Origin: Leguminivora glycinivorella
Lineage: Eukaryota > Arthropoda > Insecta > Lepidoptera > Tortricidae
Assembly (NCBI RefSeq): GCF_023078275.1
Contig: NC_062976.1
Coordinates: 4,278,001-4,342,000, forward strand
Direction: 5' to 3'
Length of the DNA: 64,000 nt
The notes under the pieces: generated by a model
Told to the model about the DNA's origin: nothing
What the model saw: the letters and a program-made list of their open reading frames with translations, nothing else
Databases searched by the model: none
Translations under genes and position numbers: made by a program
Part shown: positions 30,856-40,399 of the stretch, piece after piece
Layout: every line of letters starts with the position of its first letter
Position numbering within the stretch: position 1 is the first letter of the stretch

Positions 30856-31249
30856 CACTGAGAAAAAATACAACCAGTTTTCATGTTCGTTCAACAAGTT
30901 TTTTGGTTAAAATAGCGCCTACGTGCTCTTTGGTTCAAACAACAAGCTACTTGTCATTTGAATCGGCAATATATTTGAATCAACAAGTCGATTTTATAAA
31001 AACAACCTGACACATATTATAAACACTTGGAGGCCTTGGTCATTTTTTCTTTATATATGACATTTATTTCAGTTTATAGTTAAATAATAGTAGTGTGTCT
31101 ACTAAAAAACACAAATTAAAATATTTCCTATGAAATAATTTAATTTGGTCTTAGACTGACACATATTGTTTTAAACATACGTTTGGCTGATTCAAACGGA
31201 TAAACCGCAACAAGTCGAACTTGTTCACAATGCAAATTTCTCTCAGTGT
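30856..31249 (+). mobile_element. M1 MITE carrying an S4 insertion
   Basis: CACTGAGAAAAAATAC to TTTCTCTCAGTG. The S4 insertion at 31019-31155 duplicates CTGACACATATT (31007-31018 and 31156-31167). The TT at the outer junctions suggests a 2-bp target site. Confidence 0.85.
31019..31155 (+). mobile_element. S4 insertion, 137 bp
   Basis: ATAAACACTTGGAGGCCTTGG, TTTTCTTTATATATGACATT and TAATTTAATTTGGTCTTAGA, with a 12-bp target duplication. Fragments of the same family occur near 41195-41225 and 60640-60705. Confidence 0.75.
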
Positions 31250-31372
31250 TGGCAAATAAGGGGTTGAAAGAAAACGAAACTGTGGCATTGCAGTCACAGG
31301 TTGCCAGCCTCTCGCTCTCGTGCTCGATATTTAATCTGTCATTTCGATCTTTTCAGTGAAACGAATCCCAAC

Positions 31373-31448
31373 AAGGCCTAGTTGCCCTTCAGGTTGGAAG
31401 GTCAGATGGCAGTCGCTTGAGTAAAATTAGTGCCTTCGTCAAATTAAT
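31373..31448 (+). mobile_element. S1 SINE fragment, plus
   Basis: CAAGGCCTAGTTGCCCTTCAG and AGATGGCAGTCGCTTGAG. Only the middle of S1 is present. Confidence 0.6.
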
Positions 31449-31560
31449 TAGACATACAATTACGTTCCGTATCCAGTTAAAACTTGTCTGCAATATAAAC
31501 AATTTTTTTTTGCATGCACACCTCCGGCAAAATTCGAACCTGCGATCGCATTCTACACGA

Positions 31561-31817
31561 CAATCCCAAGATTTGGCGTAGGCACTAGTTTTTACGAAAG
31601 TGACTACCATCTGACCTTTCAACCTGAAGGGTAAAGCAGACCTTATTGGAATTATTCCGGTTTCCTGACGATGTTTTCCTTCAGCGAAAAGCGACTGGCA
31701 AATATCAAATGACATTTCGCACATAAATTCCGAAAAACTCATTGGTGCGAGCCGGGGTTCGAACCCGTGACCTCCGGAACGAAAGTCGCACGTTCTTACC
31801 GCTAGGCTACCAGTCAA
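31561..31817 (-). mobile_element. S1 SINE, minus, with tRNA-like head
   Basis: On the minus strand the head reads CTGGTAGCCTAGCGGTAAG and box B GGGTTCGAACCCCGG, then AATGAGTTTTTCGGAATTTA. The 3' tail is missing. The 142-residue frame across it is not a protein. Confidence 0.75.
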
Positions 31818-31829
31818 CCTTGAGTAAAA

Positions 31830-32134
31830 ACATATTTATTATTTTCACAACTACCGGTCTTAAGCCAGTTGTAAATTACGTCTCAAAGTTGGGTCTTCAC
31901 TGAAATAACATCCCGTAATGGGATCTCAGAACCGACTTATTACCTGATTTACGGGTAATGGGTAATAAGACACTATAATTTCCCGCTGCGGGACGGTCGA
32001 GGCTTTAGGAAAGCCTTATGGTGTTTCCTGGGAATATAGGTTAGGATTGTTTATTTATTTATTTTCACACTGGTAAGCTTCTCTTAATTCTTCAAAAACG
32101 GAGCTAGAGTGCAGTAATTTCATAAAAAAAATGT
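31830..32134. other. Unassigned
   Basis: Motifs of GGGTAATGGGTAATAAG and CCCGTAATGGG (31910-31965) form a small degenerate palindromic patch. No gene. Confidence 0.4.
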
Positions 32135-32578
32135 TATTCTCCCGAACTGTTATTCGTCATTTACAGGGTCGTGCATAGATCTTTAAAAACATACATAAAA
32201 GTCTATTCCCCAGAGCCAGCGTCCGCCGGCTTTCCGCGCATGCGCGCAGTAACGTGTTTGGCTCTGTAACCATGGCAACGCATTGTCATATCATAACGAT
32301 AGTGCGCGCGTGCGTGGGATGGCTTTGGGCAGCTGGACTGACAGTGCAAACCTTTGCATCAAAATACAGGAATCAGTGTGAATTTCACGAAAGTTGTTTT
32401 AGAAAACTATTAAAAACTAAGTGCATGGTCGTAAGTATTGTATGCAACAACGGTGTTTAACTGAGTCAAAAAATACTCGTGGCGTCTTTATTAACAATTT
32501 TCGGCTTCGCCTCAAATTATTACCCACGCTACTAGTCTTTTTTGACCTCCTTTAAACGCCTGTTGCATAAAATACTAT
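32135..32578 (+). repeat. Dispersed repeat, longer partner of 28393-28737
   Basis: Same blocks as the copy at 28393, with two additional inserts: 32180-32250 (CAGCGTCCGCCGGCTTTCCG, GCATGCGCGCAG) and 32483-32540 (TTTTCGGCTTCGCCTC). Confidence 0.6.
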
Positions 32579-32846
32579 CACATTATGGCTCAAGCTGTAT
32601 TAGAATTTACGTTTAAATGACGATTTCGAATCATAATTGCTTATTAAATTAATTGATTTGTTCTTCGTGTTCTTCGTGTTGGGAAATGTTGATGTGTGGG
32701 TGGTTTTTTTTTAACCTTCGTACTTCGTAATATTGGAATCTTTCATGTATCACTATCGGCACGTGTGGTATAGTTTGTGCTAGATTTCCTCTAAGTCTAC
32801 ATTTAGTACACCTACTTACAAGGTTGAATTTATTATTCTCCACTAC
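32579..32846. other. Unassigned
   Basis: No gene or element recognised. Confidence 0.35.
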
Positions 32847-32982
32847 CTAGGTTGTCTGGAAGAGATCGCTCTTTAGCGATAAGACCGCCTCTTGTTTTAC
32901 CTCTTAAGTTGTTGTGTATACTAACTATATTGTTTCCTGTATTAAGGTGTGCAATAAAGAGTATTTGTATTGTATTGTTAAA
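32847..32982 (+). mobile_element. LINE 3' UTR tail
   Basis: TAGGTTGTCTGGAAGAGATCG to GTGCAATAAAGAGTATTTG followed by TATTGTATTGTT, partner of 15112-15248. Confidence 0.7.
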
Positions 32983-33155
32983 CGACAACTTGGTCTCCTT
33001 GTAAAACAAGTTACTATTGTTTGATTAAACGCTAATGCAAAAAGAGACTATTTTATTCTATGTAGCTGTTTATTTCTTCCTAACCATTCCATTTGCACTC
33101 CAATCCTGAAATCCTCCATAAAAACATCCTTTTAAAGCCTTAAGGATTAAAAAGT

Positions 33156-33360
33156 AGGGCTCTGGATACACGTGATTCACGCCGAACCGTAGCTACGTGA
33201 TCTTAACACCGGCGGTACTAAGATCACGAATTTCACGAACACGGCAAGGTACGTACCTCGTACGCACGTACGTACGTACTTGCCTTAGCGCCCGGATTCA
33301 CGTGACACGCCGCGGGCCGTGACACGCCGCCGCCCGAACTAAGTTCGTGTGCAGAGTACT
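33156..33360. repeat. GC-rich mosaic island (CACGTGA and ACGTACG motifs)
   Basis: GGGCTCTGGATACACGTG, AGATCACGAATTTCACGAAC, ACGCACGTACGTACGTAC and CGTGACACGCCGCGG recur as permuted short motifs. It resembles 42615-42820, whose right edge, ACCGGGAGCCCT, is the near inverse of the left edge here. Confidence 0.6.
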
Positions 33361-33523
33361 TATCGTACGTTTTGTAGATTTAACTCGCCCGGGAGAAAAC
33401 CAAATCATGACTATTATTGAATTATCACTTAATACCTATACTTAATACTGGACGAAATTTTTTTTACATATGAATTAAACTTATATTTATGTTTTGCTTC
33501 GATTTTTATACAATACATATAAC

Positions 33524-33910
33524 TAGCGGCCCTCCCCGGCTACGCACGGGGATTATGATAAAAATTGTTATAATAAGTTATCCGTAAAAGATAGACATAT
33601 GCCATCGCGGACTTTTTTGTAGACCTATTAGAGAGACACAATTTTCCAATACATTATTTTGATATAGCTCAAACGGTTTCGGCAGCGTTTTCGATTAAAG
33701 CTCTCAGCCAGCGGGATTTTGTCCAACTCGATTAGAAAATATCGTCATATTTCAACCAATTCAAACAAAACTTTAACAAATTATATACCTGAACTTTCCT
33801 CAAGAATTACTCTATTCATAAGTGAAAACCATATGAAAACCCGTTCAGTTTTTGAGTTTATCACGAACACACAGACAGACGCGGCTCCCCGGGAGTTTAT
33901 TTTATAAGAG
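33524..33910 (+). mobile_element. Retroelement-like repeat (ACTAGCGGCCCTCCCCGGC)
   Basis: Begins ACTAGCGGCCCTCCCCGGCT, contains TATAGCTCAAACGGTTTCGG and AACACACAGACAGACGCGGC, and ends TTTATTTTATAAGAGAAG. This pattern (promoter-like GC start, CAGACAGAC before the end) is common to lepidopteran SINE/LINE 3' ends and differs from L1. Confidence 0.55.
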
Positions 33911-35270
33911 AAGATTAAGTGATTTACGGCGTTATTCTGTTTCCGATTTTATTGAAATTAAAACTAGCAAACTGTCCGATGCCTTACACTATCTATATAC
34001 CTGTATGGTAAATGTCAACCTGTGTTACGTTACGTCTTAATATTGTTTATTTTTTGACATGTGCCGTCAGAATCCTCAAATACTTGACACTAACTTAAAA
34101 CTGTATGTGGTGACAGTTTAGTATAGTATGGAGTAACTATTGTCCCAGAGCTGTAAGAAGTGTAAGAACCTCTTTTTCACACATGACAGCGTCCACAAAA
34201 CGTAAAATCCTGTAATAATGGTTAAAAAAATCAAGTACTTAAAATAGTATTTTATACAATCGCGATATAATACAAAGCTTTTCAGTCGAGTACCATGTTT
34301 AGGCCACGAAGCTTTGCTGAGTGGCCTAACAGTACGGTACGAGAGTGAAAAACTTAATTATATCACTATTATACAATACTTAGTATACAATACTTTTTCT
34401 ACGAGTCATCATCTTCATCATCAATGGACGGAAATATCATCATTCATGCAAGTTTAAATTAATGTTAAAGCGTCGTTCACCGTTGTATCAACATCGAATT
34501 ACCTAGTAACCAATTATTTGTAACAACCGTCTCTGATTGGCCGATAACGCCACAAATAAAAAAAATGTATTTCAGATGCAGAAAAATTTGCCAGGTATCG
34601 CAAATTAGTATATAAGTTGTATGATGTTCTATTTTTGAAATTATTACAGTTAACTTAAAGTCAACTATAATGAGATTAAGTACATATATTATTATAGTTG
34701 AGTCGGAACTGCCATAGAGTATCCAACACTGAAAAGTTAGCACTTATAGTTTAGTCTGTGGTGTCCTAATTGACAGATTACAATCGACGAGTAGAAAAAT
34801 AATATTTCCCTTACTTTAAACATAATCTAAAACATGTTACATTTTTGCGGATCTTCGTTAGTAAGTATTTTACGATATTAATTTATAACGCAAGATTTAC
34901 TTATTAAACCATTTATCATTAATTTTTATTTTTAAACTAGTGCTGTGGCAGAGTGTAATTTCGATTCAAATGACATTTCAGTAAGTTGATAGAAATCGTA
35001 TATTTGTTTAAGCGCCTCCTTGTCCATAGGGCCTAATCGATTCAACCAATTCGAAATTAATCGTTAGATTTGGCAAACGATACGCCTTAGCCACATCGCA
35101 ACATATGTACTTCAAAACAAATGTGTCAAAAATGTGAACTTACGGATCCGGGACAATAGTTCTGAATGTTCTGATGAAATTCAGCAACACGACGCTTAGC
35201 CATATATTTCTGGTCAAGCATTATTATGTTATTCTTAAGGTTTTCACATTTATTCTTTCATTTATTATGT
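33911..35270. other. Unassigned, with one inverted repeat
   Basis: No gene. 34277-34351 forms an inverted repeat: TTTTCAGTCGAGTACCATG and TTAGGCCAC on the left, GTGGCCTAACAG and ACGGTACGAGAGTGAAAA on the right, around GAAGCTTTGCT; probably a small MITE. Confidence 0.45.
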
Positions 35271-35695
35271 ACTAGCTTTTACCCGCGGCTTCGCCCGCGT
35301 AATAAAAGTATTCATTAAGATTTTCATTTGGATCCGTAGGGACCGTAGGTTTCTCTGTAGGTATATTTATCTGCGATTATTTCGATTGCACATAATACTT
35401 TTGCTTGCAATGATTGTAGAAATATTACACATCGACCACAGCGTAGGTAATTCTATATACGCTGGGGAAACCTTTATAAACATCCCACATAGCCCGTATT
35501 TCGACACTATGATCGGTGGGTAAAAAGTACTTTTTTCTATTATCCCTTACAATTTTTTACATTTTGCTTATACTTATCGCAAACGTAATCTTCAAGCAAG
35601 CAAACAACGATCGTCTTAGAGCACATTGATTGTAAGAGACCGCCGACCGATTATCCGTATCCCTCTAACGATACCCATATTATCCGTATCCGTAT

Positions 35696-35825
35696 CCGTA
35701 TCGCTATCGCTAACGCTATCGCTATCGCTATCGCTATCGCTATCCCTATCACTATCCCTATCGCTATCCCTATCGCTATCGCTTTCCCTATCGCTATCCC
35801 TATCGCTATCCCTATCACTATCCCT
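35696..35825 (+). repeat. Hexanucleotide array (TATCGC/TATCCC/TATCAC)n
   Basis: About 22 hexamers with single-base variants, preceded by TATCCG units. Minus-strand frames rich in D, S and R are only its translation. The inverted element at 38525-38600 carries a related GGGATA array. Confidence 0.85.
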
Positions 35826-35844
35826 TATCAAGATGTTTAATGAT

Positions 35845-36171
35845 ATAACACTTTAAGTTCTCGCGCTTTGTACACATATTTAAAGTCACATACAGGTCGA
35901 ACGCGATTAATTAACATTATTTTTACCTTTTTTCCCAACGTTTCGGCCAGGTTGCACTGGCCGTGGTCGCGGAAGACTGACGTCCCAGCAAAATGTCACC
36001 GGAGATGTAAACAACACAAAACTACCCGATATTAATTTATATAAATGTTCGGGGTAGACAAATAAATATAATCTACCCGCTTTTAGTTAATGTTTATTTC
36101 CCACCATGTTTATTTTAAAGGTAAAAATAATGTTAATTAATCGCGTTCGACCTGTATGTGACTTTAAATAT
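35845..36171 (-). mobile_element. Miniature non-coding Penelope-like element
   Basis: Perfect 12-bp duplication ATGTTTAATGAT at 35833-35844 and 36172-36183. Perfect 55-bp inverted arms at 36117-36171 and 35876-35930, then a 31-nt tail (35845-35875) at the same end as in the 18504-20328 PLE. On the minus strand, just before the inner arm, stands GGCCAGTGCAACCTGGCCGA and AAACGTT, which matches the stem II and GAAAC segment of PLE hammerheads, though the CUGANGA half is not intact. It has no ORF. Class assignment rests on architecture plus this motif. Confidence 0.7.
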
Positions 36172-36386
36172 ATGTTTAATGATTTCTTATCAAGTGCTAA
36201 AATATAAAGTTTCATGGTTTTATCATTTAAAATTAAGAAATCCCATACAAACTTTCAACCTCTTTTTCAACCCCTTCATCCCTTTTTTTCGAAATAAAAA
36301 GTAGCCTATGTTCTGTCTCAGGGTCTAAAGATTGTCTGTTCCAAATTTCATCAAAATCGGTTGCGTGGTTTAAGCGGGAAAGCGTA

Positions 36387-36451
<65 letters not shown>

Positions 36452-36483
36452 GTTACTTTCGCATTTATAATATTAGTATGGAT

Positions 36484-37069
36484 GAAAATGAAAACCTACC
36501 AAGTGGCTTTAATTAATTAATATTTAAGCTTGCTCTTATGTAAGCATATAACGTAATCTTAAATGTAAACAAGACAAACAGTAGCCTTACCATGACTTTT
36601 TTGAGTTAAAAAATACGTTACGTTTTCAGTGAGAGTTACGGAAAATGTATGGAAAAACTGAACAGCGCTCCAAGCGGAAACGCTCACGTACTAAAATTTT
36701 CATCGGTACCATAAGTTATTAACGTGTTTACTCCGAGTTTTCAATACGTTCCTAACTTTACAGCTAAGGCGCTCTCTTTCTAACTGTATGAAGTCAATAG
36801 AGCCAGAACTATTTGACAGTCTCTAGTGAAAACTCAATACTTTACGTGAGTAATCATTGACAGTCACTAGCGTAAAAGTAAACCACCAATTCACTGTGAT
36901 GTGTCATTACTGTCAAATTATATAACAATCCCACAACAATTTCACGATTATATTTGCAATTTTAAATACAATTATGACTAATATGTATTAATTTATAATA
37001 TTACGTGAAATTCAAGAACAGCTTAAATGTAGCAGTTAGTCAGTAGTTCGATAAAAAGATAAACCAGTG
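36484..37069. promoter_or_regulatory. Upstream region of the two-exon candidate gene
   Basis: 36890-37069 aligns by eye with the minus-strand segment 39410-39570: TTTCACGATTATATTTGCA, TTTAAATACAATTATGA and ATATTACGTGAAATTCA. Conservation of non-coding sequence upstream of both copies shows that a genomic block, not only a transcript, was copied. No clear TATA box. Confidence 0.35.
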
Positions 37070-37478
37070 ATGAAACCAGTGTTTGATACTTTTACAAAGG
37101 TAATGAGTTATATTTATTCATCATTTTGTACTGTTTAGCTACAGTTGAGATGATTATATTGCTTGCTTTCAGAAAAAGAAGTTATTATTGAAAACAATAT
37201 TTCCATGCAAGCCGTATGGTATTCAGCAAACCCAACGTAGAAGATTGTTCAAATTGATAAGAAATGAGGCAGTTACGAATCAACTGATTACCTACAGCAG
37301 CAGGCAGTACCAATTCATAGGCATTTTTGTTCCTCAATGCACAATACGTGTACCCATCCATAGTCACCATAACACCATATCTCGTGGGTATATACGAGTA
37401 TTAGAAGTGAACCAAAGGAAAAAACTTCAAAAAAATTATCCTATTACTGAAATAAAGTATATTAATATCATTCTGTGA
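37070..37478 (+). CDS. Candidate two-exon small gene of unknown function (111 aa)
   Basis: Exon 1 is 37070-37099 (ATG plus nine codons, MKPVFDTFTK), the intron 37100-37172 is 73 nt (GTAATG to TTTCAG), and exon 2 is 37173-37478. The frame is continuous across the junction in phase 0. The protein is basic in its middle (QRRRLFKLIRNEA) and C-terminus and has no signal peptide or membrane segment. I do not recognise a family. A paralogous block on the minus strand (39047-39440) keeps the same intron with matching splice sites. Both have AATAAAGTAT at the 3' end, a plausible polyadenylation signal; here it overlaps the last codons. It could also be a decayed gene that happens to stay open, or part of an unrecognised repeat. 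Confidence 0.4.
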
Positions 37479-37729
37479 CTTTATTTATTTTGTGATATTC
37501 TTGAGTAACAGGCTAAGTATTTAATAAATTGACGTGAAACGAAAACTTAAAACCTAAAATTCACCGTTTCCGTACATATCAAAAATCAATTACAACGACA
37601 TCGATATAACGACAAAGTCTAAGGTAAGGTATGGAACTTTTGAAGGCCATTATGTGATGTATATGAAGATTATAATTTGATACAAAAGTGAGAGCATAGT
37701 CACAGTATAATAAAGAGTACTATCGTACA

Positions 37730-37940
37730 GTATGGCCACTCCCGCTCCCCGCAGAAAGTTCCGCCCACCCCCTCTCGGTTACCTCACAGTTACCGCCTGT
37801 CAAAAACGCGAACAGTCAACCTGTCATATTTCACTCATACAAGCATAGTACGCGTTCACCTACACGAGTTTAGACTGTGTGCTAGGAACACTCCTCTTTC
37901 ATATATTTGATCGCCAGTGTCCGAGGTGTGGCATAGTGAA
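37730..37940 (-). repeat. Dispersed repeat, inverted copy of 13177-13337
   Basis: The plus strand reads CTGTCAAAAACGCGAACAGT, TACGCGTTCACCTACACGAG and CTTTCATATATTTGATCG. Scattered substitutions relative to the partner suggest an old family. Confidence 0.6.
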
Positions 37941-37999
37941 AAGAAATTTGAAACAAGTAAAAATTATATCCCATTTTTTGGCGGGGCACGTAGCCAAAT

Positions 38000-38150
38000 G
38001 CACAAACGATTATGATAACATCGTTATCGTAGCTTAGCTATCTCTATCACTTTTCCGTATTGACGTGACAGAGCTAGACTGAATTTCGATCGGCGTCTAG
38101 CGTCAACGATTGACATTTCAGCTAAGTCCTTGTGTCAAAATTGTCAAAGC
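38000..38150. mobile_element. MITE, GTAGCCAAATGCACAAACG family
   Basis: GCACGTAGCCAAATGCACAAACG, TAGCTATCTCTATCAC, GACAGAGCTAGACTG. Related to 54245-54395, which keeps both ends, and to 56505-56625. Confidence 0.55.
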
Positions 38151-38524
38151 TAATTTTTTTTTAATTTATTGGGAGCATTGGCAACTTGGCCATCAGCTCA
38201 AACATACAATATTTAATACAACATACAAATAACAGGAATAACAATTACCATGTTAAACATAAAAGTAATAATTGCACATATTGAAATGCTAAACTTATGA
38301 CTATTTAGTAACTACACAAAACAATGTTTTATGAATGAAAAGAAGTATTTTTGAACAATTACTAAATTATTTACATAGCGCCAATAGTGTGCATAATAAG
38401 TTCATAAATTACAGGGTATAATTTTGGATATTTTAAAAGAGCCTTCAAGTTGATTTCCCGGTTCTTTTCTTGGCTGAAAATCCCGGGAATTCTCGGTATT
38501 TTCGGTAGGTACCGGTATTTCCCG
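38151..38524. other. Unassigned
   Basis: 38430-38530 has CCCGGTTCTTTTCTTGGC, CCCGGGAATTCTCGG and TTTCCCGGGAGC, a small motif-permutation patch. No gene. Confidence 0.4.
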
Positions 38525-38940
38525 GGAGCAAACTCTAATAGGGATAGGGTTCGGGATAGGGATAGGGATAGGGTTAGGGATAGGGATAGGGGTAATCGGT
38601 CGGCAAGCGGTAATTGTAAGCGATAATGCGAGAAAGTACTTTTTACCCACCGACAACAGTGTCGAGATACGGGCTATGTAAGTTCTGTTGTATGTAGTTT
38701 CCCCAGTGCATATAGAATACATATCTACTCGTACCTACTACCTACGCTGTGGTCGCTGTGTAACATTTCTACAATCATTGCAAGCATTTCTTTAAAGACA
38801 ATAGTAATATGAGTAATCGAAAAAAACGCAGACAAACGTATGCATAGAAACCTACGGATCCAAATAAAAAATTTATTTTTTGTACATGTTTGAATAAGGA
38901 TTCTTTTATTACGCGGGCGAAGCCGCCGGCAAAAGCTAAT
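38525..38940 (-). mobile_element. L1-type element, inverted partner of 35271
   Basis: From a GGGATA array through TACCGCTTGCCGACC (minus sense), AAAAGTACTTTTTACCC, a GCGTAGGTAGTAGG segment, to ACGCGGGCGAAGCCGCCGGC and AAAAGCTA at the right. Same order as 35271-35830 in reverse, without the PLE insertion. Confidence 0.65.
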
Positions 38941-39046
38941 TCTATATATGATGCTATGTACCCTTTTTCTGCAAATAAAATATTTCTATTTCTTTACTAC
39001 TCGAGAACATCACAAGTAAACAAAGTCAATTAATGAAATACTTTAT

Positions 39047-39440
39047 TTTAGTAACAGGATTATTTTTTTGGAGTTGAGGTTCCTTCCTTTATTGGAGCAC
39101 TTCTATACATATACCTGTGATGATCATGGCCAATAATACCATTAAGTGCATCGCGGAACAAAAACACATATAAATTGGTACTGCTTCCGAAGGTAATGAG
39201 TAGCGTATCTGCCACAGTGCCACAGTATTCATATTAATTGAACTATCTTCCATGTTGACTGAATACCATACGGGTTTGTTCGGAAATGTTGATTTCAATA
39301 ATAGCCTCCATCATCTTTCTGAAACCAAAAACTGCTTTGAGCAATATAATCATCTCAACTGTAAATAGTACAAAATTATGGCCAAAAATAACTCATTACC
39401 TTATTTGATTTGTTTACTGGTTTATGATGAATTTCACGTA
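39047..39440 (-). pseudogene. Paralogous copy of the 37070 candidate gene, disrupted
   Basis: On the minus strand the splice donor GTAATGAGTTAT (intron 39319-39399, 81 nt) and acceptor GGTTTCAG are kept, followed by CTATTATTGAAATCAACATT, which aligns with TTATTATTGAAAACAATATT in the other copy. The exon 1 start codon is gone and an extra C in AACAAACCCGTATGG shifts the frame. A 69-residue frame (39089-39298) remains open, with a hydrophobic end (MHLMVLLAMIITGI) that may be accidental. Inverted relative to the first copy, intron retained, so it arose by DNA duplication. Confidence 0.5.
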
Positions 39441-39542
39441 ATATTATTATAAATTAATACAATGTTATTCATAATTTTATTTAAAACTGCAAAAATAATC
39501 GTGAAAATTCCGTGTGATTTTTGTATACTTAAGTTGACAGAA

Positions 39543-39718
39543 ATGTCACGTCAGAATAACTTGGCCTATGGTTTGAGGCCTACTACCGAATACCGAAGTT
39601 ATCGAAATGTGGAGATGCGTCTCTTTTACTCTTATCAGTATGAAGTGAAAGAGGAAGAGTCCCTCAATGCGTATGTTTCGGAATTCGCAGTAGACCCTAT
39701 ATTGACAGATTTCGATAG
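39543..39718 (+). CDS. Possible first exon, divergent from the 39047 block
   Basis: ATG at 39543 opens 58 codons (MSRQNNLAYGLRPTTEYRSY through AVDPILTDFD) that run into GATAG|GTAAAT, an acceptable splice donor. The peptide has a mixed, non-repetitive composition with an acidic KEEES stretch. Its start lies about 140 bp from the start of the minus-strand block, suggesting a shared divergent promoter region. No domain is recognised and no second exon was found, so it may be chance. Confidence 0.25.
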
Positions 39719-39829
39719 GTAAATTTATGGAGATTTAGGTAAGGAGCGAAAGCTTTAAGTATCAGAAGTGCACATATAAAAGAAAAGATAGGTGGCACTG
39801 GAATAGCAGGTACATAAGGGTTTGACAAT

Positions 39830-39900
39830 CTCTTAGCCTTCTCGGTAGTGACCCCGCCTACGGAGCAAGAGGTCCCGGGTGCAAATCCTGATAAGAGCTT
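39830..39900 (+). mobile_element. S2-like tRNA head fragment
   Basis: CTCGGTAGTGACCCCGCCTAC, GAGGTCCCGGGTGCAAATCC, GATAAGAGC. Box A and B spacing is tRNA-like, but the loops are diverged. Confidence 0.45.
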
Positions 39901-39951
39901 TTTTATTTTTTTCTACTACATAATATCTTTTCCTGGATTATGTTATATTTT

Positions 39952-40200
39952 TACATACATACATACATACAATCACGCCAGTATCCCATGAAGGGGTAGG
40001 CAGAGCACATGAAACTACTCAAGTTCCAGTGTCACTTTTGGCAAATAAGGGGTTGAATGAAAACGAAATTGTGACATTGCAGTGACAGGTTGCCAGCCTC
40101 TCGCCTACGCCACAATTTAACCCATATCCCACTGTCGCCTTCTACGACACCCACGGGAAGAAAGGGGGTGATGAAATTCTTAACCCGTCACCACACGGCA
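39952..40200 (+). mobile_element. S3 SINE, near full length
   Basis: ACATACATACATACAATCACG, AAGGGGTAGGCAGAGCACAT, AATTGTGACATTGCAGTGAC, and the far end ACGACACCCACGGGAAGAAA with AACCCGTCACCACACGG. Confidence 0.75.
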
Positions 40201-40317
40201 TATTTTATAATTTTAATATCAAAAAATATTTTGTTTTGTTACAACTTTTCGAAATTTCATTCGCAAGACTTACAACATTACCTAAGAATGAAAATTTAAA
40301 AAAAATCAAAAATCAAA

Positions 40318-40395
40318 AAGAACGCTGTCAGGATCGAACCTGAGAACATCTGCATACGAAGTCAGCGCACTACCACGGGACTACATCTTGACTTG
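40318..40395 (-). tRNA. tRNA-like remnant
   Basis: The minus strand has GTCCCGTGGTAGTGCGC (box A-like) and CTCAGGTTCGATCCTGACAG (T arm). The anticodon stem is weak and no anticodon can be assigned with confidence. Probably a pseudo-tRNA or SINE head. Confidence 0.35.
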
Positions 40396-40399
40396 TTCG

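Larger units (their letters stand above)
30775..31320 (+). mobile_element. S3 SINE split by an M1 MITE
   Basis: TACATACATACAATCACGCC to CAGTGCCACTCTT, the M1 insertion, then TTGGCAAATAAGGGGTTGAA to GTTGCCAGCCTCTCGC. Confidence 0.8.
35271..36483 (+). mobile_element. L1-type element, interrupted by a mini-PLE
   Basis: Begins ACTAGCTTTTACCCGCGGCTTCG and ends TTATAATATTAGTATGGAT after a (GACA)n run (36388-36450). It contains a TATCGC hexanucleotide array (35696-35825) and the insertion at 35845-36171. An inverted partner of the first half is at 38525-38940. Confidence 0.65.

Noticed and set aside
30470..30910. 146-residue plus frame
   Set aside because: Its last third is S3 and M1 repeat and the first part has no domain or splice sites.
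31389..31817. 142-residue minus frame
   Set aside because: Runs along an S1 SINE; the tRNA-like head explains the sequence.
34477..34743. 88-residue minus frame with possible membrane segments
   Set aside because: Hydrophobicity follows from T-rich codons; no supporting features.
35616..35856. DSDRDS-rich and SLSLSL-rich frames
   Set aside because: Translations of the TATCGC hexanucleotide array.
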